DNA of 64,000 nucleotides, taken from contig NZ_JAUSVS010000008.1 in assembly GCF_030814835.1 (NCBI RefSeq), forward strand, positions 62,001-126,000, read 5' to 3'. The notes beneath the pieces are model-generated. The model was not told the DNA's origin, did no database searches, and worked only from the letters and a program-made list of their open reading frames with translations. This stretch comes from Caulobacter ginsengisoli. GTDB lineage: Bacteria > Pseudomonadota > Alphaproteobacteria > Caulobacterales > Caulobacteraceae. The position numbers and the translations under genes were made by a program. Shown here one piece after another: positions 44,334 through 54,650 of this stretch. Each line of letters starts with the position of its first letter. Positions within the stretch are counted from its first letter, which is position 1.

Positions 44334-45569
44334 GCCGCGCGCCCAAGGCCCGCAAGGCTGAGAAAACCCAAACCGGGCCGTTCCGCGGCCGCACCATGCT
44401 GTGGATCGTGCTGGTCGGCCTGGCCGCCACGGCGGTGCTGCTGCTGCTCACCGCCTTCGAGCCGGAGCTGCGCGGCCAGGACGAGGCCGGACCCCACGCC
44501 CTGTCCCGCTCGGCCGACGGCTATGGCGGCCTGGTCGCACTGACCAAGAGCCTGGGCATACCGGTGCTGATCAGCCGCGCCCCCCTGCCCAAGGACGCCG
44601 AGGACGGCCTGCTGGTGCTGACCCCCGACGAGCGCACCGACGGCAAGGCCCTCGCCGAGGTCCAGTTCGCGGGACCCCGGCTGATCGTCCTGCCCAAATG
44701 GCGGGCCATACCCGATTTCAGCCATCGCGGCTGGGTCAAGAAGTACGGCCCGGTCGAACCCGAACGGCTGCCGCGCTCGGTGCTGTCACAGCTGGGCAAG
44801 GGCAGCGTCGTCAGCCAGCGCAAGGCGCCGGCCCGGCCGGCCCTGCGGCGGGCCGACATACCCGGCCAGCCGGCCTTCTGGATTCCCGGCCGGATCGACA
44901 ATCTCCAGACCCTGGCCGGCCCGCAGTGGCGGCCCATCCTGCTCGACGAGACCGGCGCCATCGTGCTGGCGCGCAAGGATCACAGCCAGACCTATGTGCT
45001 GACCGATCCGGACCTGTTCAACACCCAGGGCCTGCGCAGCCCCGGCACGGCGCAGTCGGCAATGGCCATTCTGAACATCCTGCGGGCCAACGAGGGGCCG
45101 GTGATCTTCGATGTCACCATCCAGGGCTACAAGCGCGGCCACAACCTGCTGCGCCTGGCCTTCGAGCCGCCGTTCGTCGGGGCGACCTTCTGCGCCCTGG
45201 TGGCGGCCCTGTTGATGGGGCTGCACGCCCTGGCCCGGTTCGGACCGCCGCTGGCCAATCAACGGGCCCTGGCCCTGGGCAAGCAGGCCCTGGTCGACAA
45301 CACCGCCGGCCTGATCCGCATGGCCGGCCGCCAGCACCGGATGGCCGAGCGCTACGCCCTGCTCTGCCGCGCCGCCGTCGCCAAGGCCGTTGGGGCGCCG
45401 CGCGATCTTTCCGACCCCGAGCTCAACACCCTGCTGGATCGGCTGAGCGCCCAGGCGGGCCAACCCGCCGGCATCACCCCATTGCTCGACGAAGCCCGTC
45501 GGGCCGGCAATCCGGGCGACCTGATGACGGTCGCCCGCAAACTCTACGACTGGAAAAGGGAGATGACGC

Positions 45570-45583
<14 letters not shown>
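44330..45583 (+). CDS. DUF4350-containing membrane protein
   Basis: A 417-residue protein with an N-terminal helix ([21 protein letters not shown]), a periplasmic-type DUF4350 domain ([31 protein letters not shown]), a second helix ([21 protein letters not shown]) and a cytosolic helical end. The start ATG overlaps the previous TGA (ATGA), and the end overlaps the MoxR start by 14 nt. The role is unknown, but the family travels with MoxR ATPases. Confidence 0.85.
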
Positions 45584-46526
<943 letters not shown>

Positions 46527-46533
46527 CCCTCAC

Positions 46534-47847
46534 ATGATCTATCCCACCCGCCGCGCCATCCTGCTGACCGCCCTGGGCGCCCCCGTCGCCCTGGGGTTCG
46601 GCCTGGCCATGAGCCGGCTGTGGCTGGCCGCGCCGGCCTGGTGCCTGCTGGTAGGGGTCGGGGTGCTGCTGGACTGGATGCTGGCGGGCTGGAGTTCGGC
46701 CCTGGAGGTCGAGACCACCATCCCCCGGGTGCTGGCCGCCGGCGGCGAGGGGCTGGCGCGCTTCCAGGTCCGGTTCAAACGGGGCCCGGTTCCCCGCGAG
46801 GTCGAGGTGATCCTGGAGGCCGATCCGCGCATCGCGGCGGAGCCGCCGCGCGGGACGGTGCGGCCGGAAAACCGCGCCTTCGCCGCCGAATTCCGGCTGG
46901 TCCCCCGCCGGCGGGGCGATGGCCGCCTCACCGCGCTGTGGCTGCGCTGGCGCGGGCCGCTGGGGCTGGTCTGGAAGCAGACCACCCAGCCGCTCGACGC
47001 CCCGATCCCGATCACGCCCAACATCCCGGCGGTCAAGGAGGAGGCCATGCGCCTCTTCTCCCGCGACGCCCTGTTCGGGGCCAAGATCCAGCTCGAGACC
47101 GGGGGCGGCACCGAGTTCCACGCCCTGAAGGACCACGTCTCCGGCATGGACCGCCGCGCCGTCGACTGGAAGCAGTCGGCCCGCCATGGCCGGCTGCTGA
47201 CCAAGGAATACCGCACCGAGCGCAACCACCACATCATCCTGGCCCTGGACTGCGGCCGGGCGATGAGCGACCCGCTCGCGGGACTGCCCCGGATCGACCG
47301 GGCCATCAACGCCGCCCTGCTGCTGGCCTATGTCTGCCTGCGGATCGGCGACCGGGTCGGCCTGTTCGCCTTCGACGCCCGGCCCAGGCTGTCGACCAAG
47401 GTGACGGCGGGGGTGAACAGCTTCGGCCTGCTGCAGCGGCTGGCCTCGCGCATCGAATACTCCGGCGACGAGAGCAACTACACCCTGGCCCTGACCACCC
47501 TGGGCGGCGAGCTGGAGCGGCGCTCGCTGATCGTCGTCTTCACCGACTTCACCGACTCCACCAGCGCCGAGCTGATGATCGAGAACATCGGCCGGCTGAT
47601 CCGCCGCCACCTGGTGCTGTTCGTGGTGCTGCGGGACGAGGAACTCGAGAGCCTGGCCGCGCTGGAACCCCACACCGCCGACGATGTCAGCCGCGCGGTC
47701 ACCGCCGAGGCCCTGCTGCGCGAGCGCGAAACCGTCATCACCCGCCTGCGCCGCATGGGCGTACGCATCGTCGACGCCCCGGCCGAACGTATCGGCCCGG
47801 CCCTGCTGTCCGCCTATCTGGACGTCAAACGGAAGGATCTGTTGTGA
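46534..47847 (+). CDS. DUF58 / VWA-like MoxR partner protein
   Basis: A 437-residue protein with two N-terminal helices (ILLTALGAPVALGFGLAM and APAWCLLVGVGVLLDWML). A beta-rich middle is followed by the DUF58 signature MDRRAVDWKQSARHGRLLTKEY (about 205-226). The domain after it resembles von Willebrand A: LALDCGRAM stands where DxSxS would be, so the metal site looks degenerate. It probably pairs with the MoxR ATPase just upstream. Confidence 0.92.
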   Translation: MIYPTRRAILLTALGAPVALGFGLAMSRLWLAAPAWCLLVGVGVLLDWMLAGWSSALEVETTIPRVLAAGGEGLARFQVRFKRGPVPREVEVILEADPRIAAEPPRGTVRPENRAFAAEFRLVPRRRGDGRLTALWLRWRGPLGLVWKQTTQPLDAPIPITPNIPAVKEEAMRLFSRDALFGAKIQLETGGGTEFHALKDHVSGMDRRAVDWKQSARHGRLLTKEYRTERNHHIILALDCGRAMSDPLAGLPRIDRAINAALLLAYVCLRIGDRVGLFAFDARPRLSTKVTAGVNSFGLLQRLASRIEYSGDESNYTLALTTLGGELERRSLIVVFTDFTDSTSAELMIENIGRLIRRHLVLFVVLRDEELESLAALEPHTADDVSRAVTAEALLRERETVITRLRRMGVRIVDAPAERIGPALLSAYLDVKRKDLL

Positions 47848-47874
47848 GGACCCCTCCTGTCTTGAGAAGTCTCC

Positions 47875-48879
47875 ATGGCTGAACTGCAGCTCAAGAGCCG
47901 CCGCTTCCGGGCCGAGCGGGAATGGGACTGGCGACGGTTGGAATTCCTGCTGAAGAAGGCCGAGGGCCAGGGCGCCCGGGGCTTGACCGACGAAGAGCTG
48001 CTGGCCGTGCCGGTGCTCTATCGCGGCGCCCTGTCGGCCCTGTCGGTGGCCAGGGCCACCTCGCTCGACGTCGGCCTGACCGACTATCTGGAGAGCCTCT
48101 GTACCCGGGCCTATTTCTTCGTCTACGGCACCCGCACCCGGCTGGGCGAGCGGATCGCCAACTTCTTCACCCGCGACTGGCCCCGGGCGGTGCAGTCGCT
48201 GTGGCGCGAGACCCTGGTCGCCTTGGCCATCTTCGCCGTCAGCGCGGTCGCCGCCTACATGATGGTCAGCGCCGACATGGACTGGTTCGACCCGTTCATG
48301 GGCGGCATGTCCCAGGGGCGAGATCCGACCGCCACCACCGAGTTCCTGCGCTCGACCCTCTATCACGACGGCGACAACAAGGGCCTCTCGGGCTTCGCCA
48401 GCTTCCTGTTCACCCACAACGCCCAGGTGGCCATCTTCTGCTTCGCCCTGGGCTTTGCCTTCTGCCTGCCGACCGCGGCCCTGCTGGCCACGACCGGCCT
48501 GCAGTTCGGGGCGTTCCTGGCGCTGTTCGCCTCCAGGGAGCTGGGCCCGCAGGCGGCCGGCTGGCTGCTGATCCATGGCACCACCGAACTCTTCGCCATC
48601 ATCCTGGCCGGGGCGGCGGGTTTCAGGATCGGCTGGCGGCTGATCTTCCCGGGCGAGAAGAGCCGGATCGACGCGGCGGCGGAGGCCGGCCGCACGGCGG
48701 GGACCGTCATGGGCGGGGTGCTGGTCATGCTGTTCTGCGCCGGGGTGCTGGAGGGGCTGGGCCGCCAGCTGATCCTTATCGACTGGATCCGCTTCGCCAT
48801 CGCCGGCGGCATGCTGACCCTGTGGCTGGTCTTCTACTACCTGCCGCGCCGCTGGAGGCCGACCAGTGTCCACGATTGA
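47875..48879 (+). CDS. Stage II sporulation protein M-like membrane protein
   Basis: A 334-residue protein of the SpoIIM family (found in many non-sporulating bacteria). Helices include ETLVALAIFAVSAVAAYMMV, QVAIFCFALGFAFCLPTAALL and WLLIHGTTELFAIILAGAAGF (the family HGTTELFAI motif). The N-terminus is soluble and helical. It sits between the DUF58 and RDD genes, overlapping the latter by 14 nt. Confidence 0.9.
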   Translation: MAELQLKSRRFRAEREWDWRRLEFLLKKAEGQGARGLTDEELLAVPVLYRGALSALSVARATSLDVGLTDYLESLCTRAYFFVYGTRTRLGERIANFFTRDWPRAVQSLWRETLVALAIFAVSAVAAYMMVSADMDWFDPFMGGMSQGRDPTATTEFLRSTLYHDGDNKGLSGFASFLFTHNAQVAIFCFALGFAFCLPTAALLATTGLQFGAFLALFASRELGPQAAGWLLIHGTTELFAIILAGAAGFRIGWRLIFPGEKSRIDAAAEAGRTAGTVMGGVLVMLFCAGVLEGLGRQLILIDWIRFAIAGGMLTLWLVFYYLPRRWRPTSVHD

Positions 48880-49750
48880 CCTTGGCCAGGCGCCGCCCGG
48901 TCAGCGCGAGCTGATCACGCCCGAAGGGGTCGATCTGCGGGTGCGGCTCGCGGACGGCGGCCAGCGGATCGGGGCCTTCGTGCTCGACCTGCTGTTCATG
49001 ATCATCGTCTGGATCGTCGCCGACATCGCCATCCACTATGCCTATTCGGTCGCCGGCAAGGACTCCGGCGAGGTGCTGGGCATCGTCTACACACTGGGCC
49101 TGTTCGTCCTGCGCAGCTTCTATTTCACCGGCTTCGAGATGACCGCCCGCGCCGCCACGCCCGGCAAGCGGATCCTGGGCATCCGGGTCGCGGCCCGCAA
49201 TGGCGGCCGGCTGCGGGCCGAGATGATCTTTGCCCGCAACGCCATGCGGGAGCTGGAATTCTTCCTGCCGGTCATGGTCCTGCTGATGTCGGTCTTCGCG
49301 CCCTACATGCCCCGGGTCGACGGCGGCATCATTCTGGCGGGCGTCATCTGGACGGGGATCTTCCTGCTGTTCCCGCTGTTCAACCGCGACCGGCTGCGGG
49401 CCGGCGACCTGATCGCCGGGACCTGGGTGGTGCAGGCGCCCAAGCGCCGGCTGCTGGCCGACCTCTCCGACGACGGCGCCGAACAGCTGAAGGGCTTCGA
49501 CTTCACCCCGGCCCAGCTGGCCGCCTACGGGGTCAAGGAACTGCAGGTGCTGGAACAGGTGCTGCGGGCCAACGACCGGGCCACCCTCAAGGCGGTGGCC
49601 GAGCGCATCCGCCGCAAGATCGACTGGACGCCGGCCATGGGCGAGCGCGACCGCGACTTCCTCAGCGCCTACTATGTCGCCCTGCGCGGACGGCTGGAGA
49701 ACCGGCTGCTGTTCGGGCACCGGCGCAAGGACAAGTTCGACAAGGCCTAA
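48866..49750 (+). CDS. RDD-family membrane protein
   Basis: A 294-residue protein. The RDD domain is clear: GQRIGAFVLDLLFMIIVWIV (helix 1), ATPGKRILGIRV (the basic loop) and RNAMRELEFFLPVMVLLM. A soluble C-terminal part of about 95 residues follows. RDD domains may act as transporters or as envelope anchors. The start is GTG at 48866, with GGAGG upstream, inside the SpoIIM gene end. It is the last gene of the six-gene unit. Confidence 0.9.
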   Translation: MSTIDLGQAPPGQRELITPEGVDLRVRLADGGQRIGAFVLDLLFMIIVWIVADIAIHYAYSVAGKDSGEVLGIVYTLGLFVLRSFYFTGFEMTARAATPGKRILGIRVAARNGGRLRAEMIFARNAMRELEFFLPVMVLLMSVFAPYMPRVDGGIILAGVIWTGIFLLFPLFNRDRLRAGDLIAGTWVVQAPKRRLLADLSDDGAEQLKGFDFTPAQLAAYGVKELQVLEQVLRANDRATLKAVAERIRRKIDWTPAMGERDRDFLSAYYVALRGRLENRLLFGHRRKDKFDKA

Positions 49751-49761
49751 GTGGCTGGGGC

Positions 49762-50130
49762 TTAGGCCAGCTTGGGGTCGGCCTGCACGAGCGCGCGGCT
49801 GAGCCGCGCCGCATCTGTCGCCGCCACGGTCCATTCGGAAGGGGCGTCGGCGCCGGCTTCCAGCACCATGGAGCGGACGCCCCAGTTGCTCATCAGGTCG
49901 CGGGCGAGATCCCGTCCGGGGCGGCCGTCCGACAGGTCGGCGGTGACCACCGCCATGTGGGCTGGAGCCTGGGCGGCCAGGGCCAGGGCCATGCGGGCCG
50001 AGGTGGCCGGGCCGATGACGCCGAAGCCGGCTTCGCTGAGACGCTGGACCATGGTGGCTGAAACGGCCTGATCGCCGCACACCACGATCACCATCTCCCG
50101 ATCGAGAGCTTGAATGTCGAGGGTCTGCAT
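49762..50130 (-). CDS. Degenerate receiver-like (pseudo-REC) protein
   Basis: A 122-residue stand-alone protein with receiver-fold text: MVIVVCGDQAVSATMVQRLSEAGFGVIGPATSARMALAL, then AVVTADLSDGRPGRDLA. Aligned to LVDLNLADG of active receivers, the phosphoryl-accepting Asp is replaced by Thr, and the acidic pair is reduced to GDQ. It is unlikely to be phosphorylated by the usual route and may act as a binding partner or decoy. The start is ATG 50130 with GGGAG upstream. Confidence 0.65.
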   Translation of the reverse strand: MQTLDIQALDREMVIVVCGDQAVSATMVQRLSEAGFGVIGPATSARMALALAAQAPAHMAVVTADLSDGRPGRDLARDLMSNWGVRSMVLEAGADAPSEWTVAATDAARLSRALVQADPKLA

Positions 50131-50222
50131 CGCCGTCTCCCGGGTATTAACGGAAGATGACCGTAGCATGTGGGGAACAATGTTCTACGACACCGCTCTG
50201 ACAATCGCGTGAGAAGCGAGAT

Positions 50223-51065
50223 TCAACCCCGTTTGCGGGCCGTGACGATCCAAACCGCCCCATTCAGCCTCACCCCGTCCGGTCCATCATGGGCCGAAAG
50301 CGCCTCGCGCAGGGCGGCGATGACGGCCGGCGCCAGGTCGGGCGACTCGCGCAGCAGATTGCCCAATGGCCCGACCCGCTGCGACAGCGCCACCGTCTCC
50401 TCCAGTCCGCCGCTGCCGATCAGGGTGTCGAAGGGCTGGATGTCGATATCGGCGAACCCCGCCTGTTCCAGGATGCCCCGCGTGCGATCGGCGTCGCCGA
50501 ACGCGAACGGCCCCGGCGCGGTCGGATCCGGCGGCGGCGGCGGCTCGGGAAGGATGGCCAGGGCCACCTGCAGCGGCAGGCGCAGATACTCGACCTCGTT
50601 GAAAGGCCGCCAGCAGACGAAGGCCAGCCGGCCGCCGGGCTTCAGCGCGCCCAGCAGGTTGCGGAACGCCGCCACCGGGTCGGCGAAGAACATCACCCCG
50701 AACCGCGAATAGAGGCCGTCGAAACCGCCCTCCAGGGCCGCGGTCTGGGCGTCGGCTTCCAGGAAGCGGGCGTTGAGGCCGCTGTCGCTCGCTCGCCGCC
50801 GCGCCACTTCCAGCATCGGCCGGGAGATGTCGAGACCCACCGCCTCGCCCGTCGGCCCCACGGCCCTGGCCAGGGACAGGGTGGTGTCGCCGCAGCCGCA
50901 GCCGATATCCAGGATGCGTTCTCCAGCCTTCGGTCCCAGGACCGCCTGCGCCCGCGCCCCCAGCGGGGCCAGTTGCCGGTCGAGCTGGTCCTGCAGCTCG
51001 GCCCAGGTGTCGCCGGTCTTGGCGTTCCAGTAGGCGATCTGGTCGGTGTTGCCGGCATCGCTCAT
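50223..51065 (-). CDS. Class I SAM-dependent methyltransferase
   Basis: A 280-residue methyltransferase with ERILDIGCGCGDTTLSLA (motif I), AVGLDISRPMLEVARRRA (motif II) and LGALKPGGRLAFVCWRPFNEVEY. It resembles UbiE/type-11 enzymes. A small molecule or lipid acceptor is likely but not shown. Its ATG overlaps the stop of the M49-like peptidase gene by 4 nt (ATGA), so both proteins are made together. Confidence 0.9.
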   Translation of the reverse strand: MSDAGNTDQIAYWNAKTGDTWAELQDQLDRQLAPLGARAQAVLGPKAGERILDIGCGCGDTTLSLARAVGPTGEAVGLDISRPMLEVARRRASDSGLNARFLEADAQTAALEGGFDGLYSRFGVMFFADPVAAFRNLLGALKPGGRLAFVCWRPFNEVEYLRLPLQVALAILPEPPPPPDPTAPGPFAFGDADRTRGILEQAGFADIDIQPFDTLIGSGGLEETVALSQRVGPLGNLLRESPDLAPAVIAALREALSAHDGPDGVRLNGAVWIVTARKRG

Positions 51066-52888
51066 CGCGGGGGCTCCTGGCCGTCGAGGGCCTGATAGGC
51101 GAAGAGGGCGAAACGGAAGCTGGACTGGGCGGCCATGGCCTTGCCGATCCGGCCATGGACCTCATCGGTCCAGGCGGTGTTGGCGGCGATGAAGGCGTCG
51201 GCGGCCATCTTGTCGCCCTGACGCTGGATGTTCAGCAGCTGCTTCAACAGGTCGCCGACCACCGCGTGATAGCGGCCATAGTCGATGGCGATCCGGCCCG
51301 TCGTCTGGTCGAAGCTGATCAGCCCCTTGGCCATGAAGATGTTGAACTGCATCAACTCCATGGTGTTGTACGGCTGGTCTCGGCGCGGCCGGTTGATCTG
51401 CAGCACCCGCCGGATGCCGCTGGCGTAGACGCCCCGCAGCTGGGCGTCGCTGTAATAGCCGCTCTTGTTCAGGGCCTGGGCCACGAAGAGCGAGACCAGG
51501 TCGGCCTTCATCTCTTCCAGAAGGTCGGCGTCGTCCTGCAGGGCCTGGTCCAGGTCGCGGCCGTCGATGGTGCGGTCGACCCCCAGATAATGGCCGATCT
51601 CGTGCCAGAGGGTGCGGTAGAGGCTGCCCTCGGCGGTGTAGTCGCCGGCGTGCCTGTCGGCGACGGCGGCCTTCCAGCCCTGGTCGCTCATCTCGAACAG
51701 GATCGGCGCCTCGATGATGTTGGCCCGCATCAGGATGGTGCGGCCGTAGCGGCGGGCCATCAGGCTGTCGTTGGGCAGGATGGAGGCGGTGTTGCCGCCC
51801 CGCGCCTGGCCGAAATCGGCGATGACGTCATAGAGGCCGACCGGGATGTCCTGGCGGACGGTCTTGTGGGCCTCATAGGGCAGGCTGTCCTCCAGCCCCT
51901 GCAGGGCGCTGACCGCCTTGCGGAGTTCCGCCGAGGCCTCGCGCCGCATCTTCAGGACGCTGAACGAGAAGAAGGCCTTCACCCCGTAGAGTTCGTCGTC
52001 ATAGGTCTCGTAGGCGCCCATCTGGGCGTTGAGGGCCCGGAAGCGGCCCGAGACCCAGCTGGCGTCGCCGGACTCGTAGTCGTTGCTGAGGAAGTCGCGG
52101 GCCCGGTTGCGCAGGTAGCCGGCGAACTCGGCGTCATCGCCGGCCACCGCATCGGCGGCGGCGTTCAGCAGGTCGTAGACCCGGCCCAGCTCGTCGGCAA
52201 AGGCGACGGCGTAAGGGACGGCGTAGAGCCGGTTCGGGTCGGGCTTGTCCCTCAGCGCCTTCAGCCGCCTGGCGAAACCGGCATGCAGCACCGCCAGGGC
52301 CGGATGGCGGGCCAGGGCGGCCTGGTCGGCGGTGACCGAGGCGGTGTTGGCCCGCCGCACCACGGTCAGGGGACTGAGGATCTCTTCGCGCTCGCCTGGA
52401 TGGGCGGTCAGGAAGGCCTCGACCTCGGCCTTGCCGATCCCCCAGGGCCAGACGCCCTTGCCAGGGGCCAGCGGCCGCACCGGCAGGAAGGGCAGGCGCT
52501 TGTTGTCCAGGGTCGAGGCGATCGGACCGCGGTTGAGGCGGTAGAGGGTCAGCAGGTCCTGGGTCCGCTGCGGATGGCCCTGCTTGCGGTCCAGGGCGAT
52601 CAGGTCGGCCTTGGCGCCGGGCGCGTCGGGGGTCTGCTGGCGTTCATAGATGTCCTGCACGACCTTGCCGGCCTCGACCAGCTTTCCGACCGCAATGCGT
52701 TCGCCCGGGGTCAGGTCGGAAAGATCGGGGGCCAACCGCACCGTGCGCGTCTGGTCCAGCACCGCCCGGACCTGCTCAGGCGACCAGTAGCCCAGGGTCA
52801 GGTCGCCCAGCGCCGCCGCGCCCCACGCTTGGCTCGCCAACAGCGCGGCCCCGGCGCCCATGAGCAAGGCGCGACGGTCGGTGATCAT
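51062..52888 (-). CDS. Exported M49-like zinc peptidase / hydrolase
   Basis: A 608-residue protein. A Tat leader (DRRALLMGAGAALLASQAWG) precedes a large alpha-rich region. The zinc site is HEIGHYLG, with a second motif EEMKADLVSLF 45-50 residues on, as in the dipeptidyl peptidase III (M49) superfamily, whose classic motif is HEXXGH then EEXR(K)AE. It could cut short peptides or act on another substrate. The ATG at 52888 has GGAG 7 nt upstream and follows a GTG. The methyltransferase gene is coupled behind it. Confidence 0.85.
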   Translation of the reverse strand: MITDRRALLMGAGAALLASQAWGAAALGDLTLGYWSPEQVRAVLDQTRTVRLAPDLSDLTPGERIAVGKLVEAGKVVQDIYERQQTPDAPGAKADLIALDRKQGHPQRTQDLLTLYRLNRGPIASTLDNKRLPFLPVRPLAPGKGVWPWGIGKAEVEAFLTAHPGEREEILSPLTVVRRANTASVTADQAALARHPALAVLHAGFARRLKALRDKPDPNRLYAVPYAVAFADELGRVYDLLNAAADAVAGDDAEFAGYLRNRARDFLSNDYESGDASWVSGRFRALNAQMGAYETYDDELYGVKAFFSFSVLKMRREASAELRKAVSALQGLEDSLPYEAHKTVRQDIPVGLYDVIADFGQARGGNTASILPNDSLMARRYGRTILMRANIIEAPILFEMSDQGWKAAVADRHAGDYTAEGSLYRTLWHEIGHYLGVDRTIDGRDLDQALQDDADLLEEMKADLVSLFVAQALNKSGYYSDAQLRGVYASGIRRVLQINRPRRDQPYNTMELMQFNIFMAKGLISFDQTTGRIAIDYGRYHAVVGDLLKQLLNIQRQGDKMAADAFIAANTAWTDEVHGRIGKAMAAQSSFRFALFAYQALDGQEPPR

Positions 52889-53000
52889 GCGGGACTCCAC
52901 AACAGCAAGGCAGCCAACCTAGCGGGCGCGGCGCGGGCCTCAAGCCCTGTCAGAGAATAGGGTAACCGATCCTTATCCGGCGCCCGGCACTGTTCCGCCC

Positions 53001-54155
53001 ATGACCGAGCCCGCTCAACCCGACCGGCCAGAGGGCGCCGTCGCCGCGATCGGCGTCGGGGCGGCGGCGATGATCGGCATCGGCGTCCAGCCCCTGCTGC
53101 TGGATGCGCTGGTCAAGGCCGGGCGGCTGAGCCAGGACCTGGTCCATCCCGCCGTGCTGGCCGATCTGTTCGGCATGGGCCTGGCCATCGCCCTGGCCGC
53201 CTGTTTCCTGCCCCCGACCCGCCTGCGCCGCACAGCCGCCGTCGCGGCCGTCATCAGCGCCGGGCTTGGCCTCGCCGTCATCGGCGCTCACGGCCCGCAA
53301 ATCCTGGCCCTGCGCGGCCTGGCTGGCCTGGCCGACGGCCTGCTGATCTGGATCACCATCGGCTTCCTGGCCCGGCGCGCCAGGCCCGAGCCCTGGGCCG
53401 CCGCCTTCTTCATGAGCCAGTCCCTGGGCCAGCTGGTCCTGGTCGGCCTGACCGGCGCCCTGCTGCTCCCGCGCTTTGGCCTCGCCATCGCCCTGACGGC
53501 GCCGGCCGCGATGTCGGCCATCGCCCTGCTGCTCTGCGCCAGCCTGCCGGCCAGCCTCCCGCCCCTGCCCCGCCCCGCCCCGGCCGGCCTGCCCGCCCCG
53601 CGCGGCTTGATCGGCCTGGCCGCCCTCTTCGCCTATGTCGCCGCCGGAACCGGGGTGTGGCTGCATATGAGCCGCCTGGCCGGCGATCCGGCCCTTTCCG
53701 GCCTGACGGTCAGCGCTGCGCTTTGCGCCCAGGTGCTCGGCGCCCTTTTCGCCGTGTTGAGCGCCGGCCGCCTCAAGCCCGGCCAGGTGTTCGCCGGCGC
53801 GGCCCTCGCCACCCTGACCGCCTACGCCATCCTGGCCCTGCAGCCGCCGCCCGCCCTGTTCGTCGCCGCCTTCGCGCTCGCCTCGTTCAGCGGCATGGCG
53901 CTGGGGACCTGGCTGTTCTCCTTCCTGATCCAGGCCGACCCCAGCCGCAGAGCCGCCGCCGCCAGCGCCGCCGCGCAGCTGACCGGCTCGGCGCTCGGAC
54001 CGCTGATCGCCGGAGCGGTCGTAAATGGCGTTGGGGGGGACGGCGATCCGCGTCTGGCCCTGGCCGTGGGCGCGGCTCTTGTGGCCACCACGCTGGTCAC
54101 CACGCTGGTCCTGACCCGGCCTCTCGGCAATTTGAAGTTGGCGCCACAGGGGTAA
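53001..54155 (+). CDS. MFS-type multi-pass transporter, substrate unknown
   Basis: A 384-residue protein with about twelve hydrophobic helices: AVAAIGVGAAAMIGIGVQPL, then LADLFGMGLAIALAACFL and ILALRGLAGLADGLLIW. The second half has SFSGMALGTWLFSFLIQADP. The usual MFS loop 2-3 motif is weak. Smaller than many MFS members, it may be a permease of unknown substrate. It is divergent from the M49-like peptidase gene, and the tsa operon follows 21 nt downstream in the same direction. Confidence 0.8.
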   Translation: MTEPAQPDRPEGAVAAIGVGAAAMIGIGVQPLLLDALVKAGRLSQDLVHPAVLADLFGMGLAIALAACFLPPTRLRRTAAVAAVISAGLGLAVIGAHGPQILALRGLAGLADGLLIWITIGFLARRARPEPWAAAFFMSQSLGQLVLVGLTGALLLPRFGLAIALTAPAAMSAIALLLCASLPASLPPLPRPAPAGLPAPRGLIGLAALFAYVAAGTGVWLHMSRLAGDPALSGLTVSAALCAQVLGALFAVLSAGRLKPGQVFAGAALATLTAYAILALQPPPALFVAAFALASFSGMALGTWLFSFLIQADPSRRAAAASAAAQLTGSALGPLIAGAVVNGVGGDGDPRLALAVGAALVATTLVTTLVLTRPLGNLKLAPQG

Positions 54156-54176
54156 GGCGGCATATGACGGCGCCCC

Positions 54177-54650
54177 ATGACCGCCTTCGCCGTCCTGTCC
54201 AACAGCCCCGACCAGACCGACGCCCTCGCCCGGGCGCTGGCCGCTGAGCTGTCGCGTGGCGACGTCGTCCTGCTGGAAGGCGCCCTGGCCGCCGGCAAGA
54301 CCCATTTCGTCAAGGCCGCCGTCGCGGCCCTGGACGGCGCCGACCCGGTCACCAGCCCGACCTTCAGCATCGTCAATGTCTACCGCACCGCCCTGGCCTC
54401 GGTGCTGCACATCGACGCCTATCGCCTGTCCGGTCCGCCCGAGTTCCGCGACCTCGGCCTCGAAGAGCTGATCGAGGAGGGCGTCTCGCTGATCGAATGG
54501 GGCGACCGGATCGCCAGCGATTTTCCCCAGGCCCTGACCATTCGTTTCGAACTGATCGACGGCGCCGACGACCCGCGCCGCCTGACCTTCAGCGCCGAGA
54601 CGCCCCGCTGGGCGCCGGTGATCGACGCTCTGAAGGCCAGGTTCGCATGA
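54177..54650 (+). CDS. tsaE: tRNA threonylcarbamoyladenosine biosynthesis ATPase TsaE
   Basis: A 157-residue P-loop ATPase that supports TsaB/TsaD in adding the t6A base to tRNAs reading ANN codons. The P-loop reads GALAAGKTHF, a variant of GDLGAGKTTF. TSPTFSIVNVY and HIDAYRL are further family motifs. The start at 54177 is 21 nt after the MFS gene and the stop overlaps tsaB as ATGA. Confidence 0.93.
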   Translation: MTAFAVLSNSPDQTDALARALAAELSRGDVVLLEGALAAGKTHFVKAAVAALDGADPVTSPTFSIVNVYRTALASVLHIDAYRLSGPPEFRDLGLEELIEEGVSLIEWGDRIASDFPQALTIRFELIDGADDPRRLTFSAETPRWAPVIDALKARFA

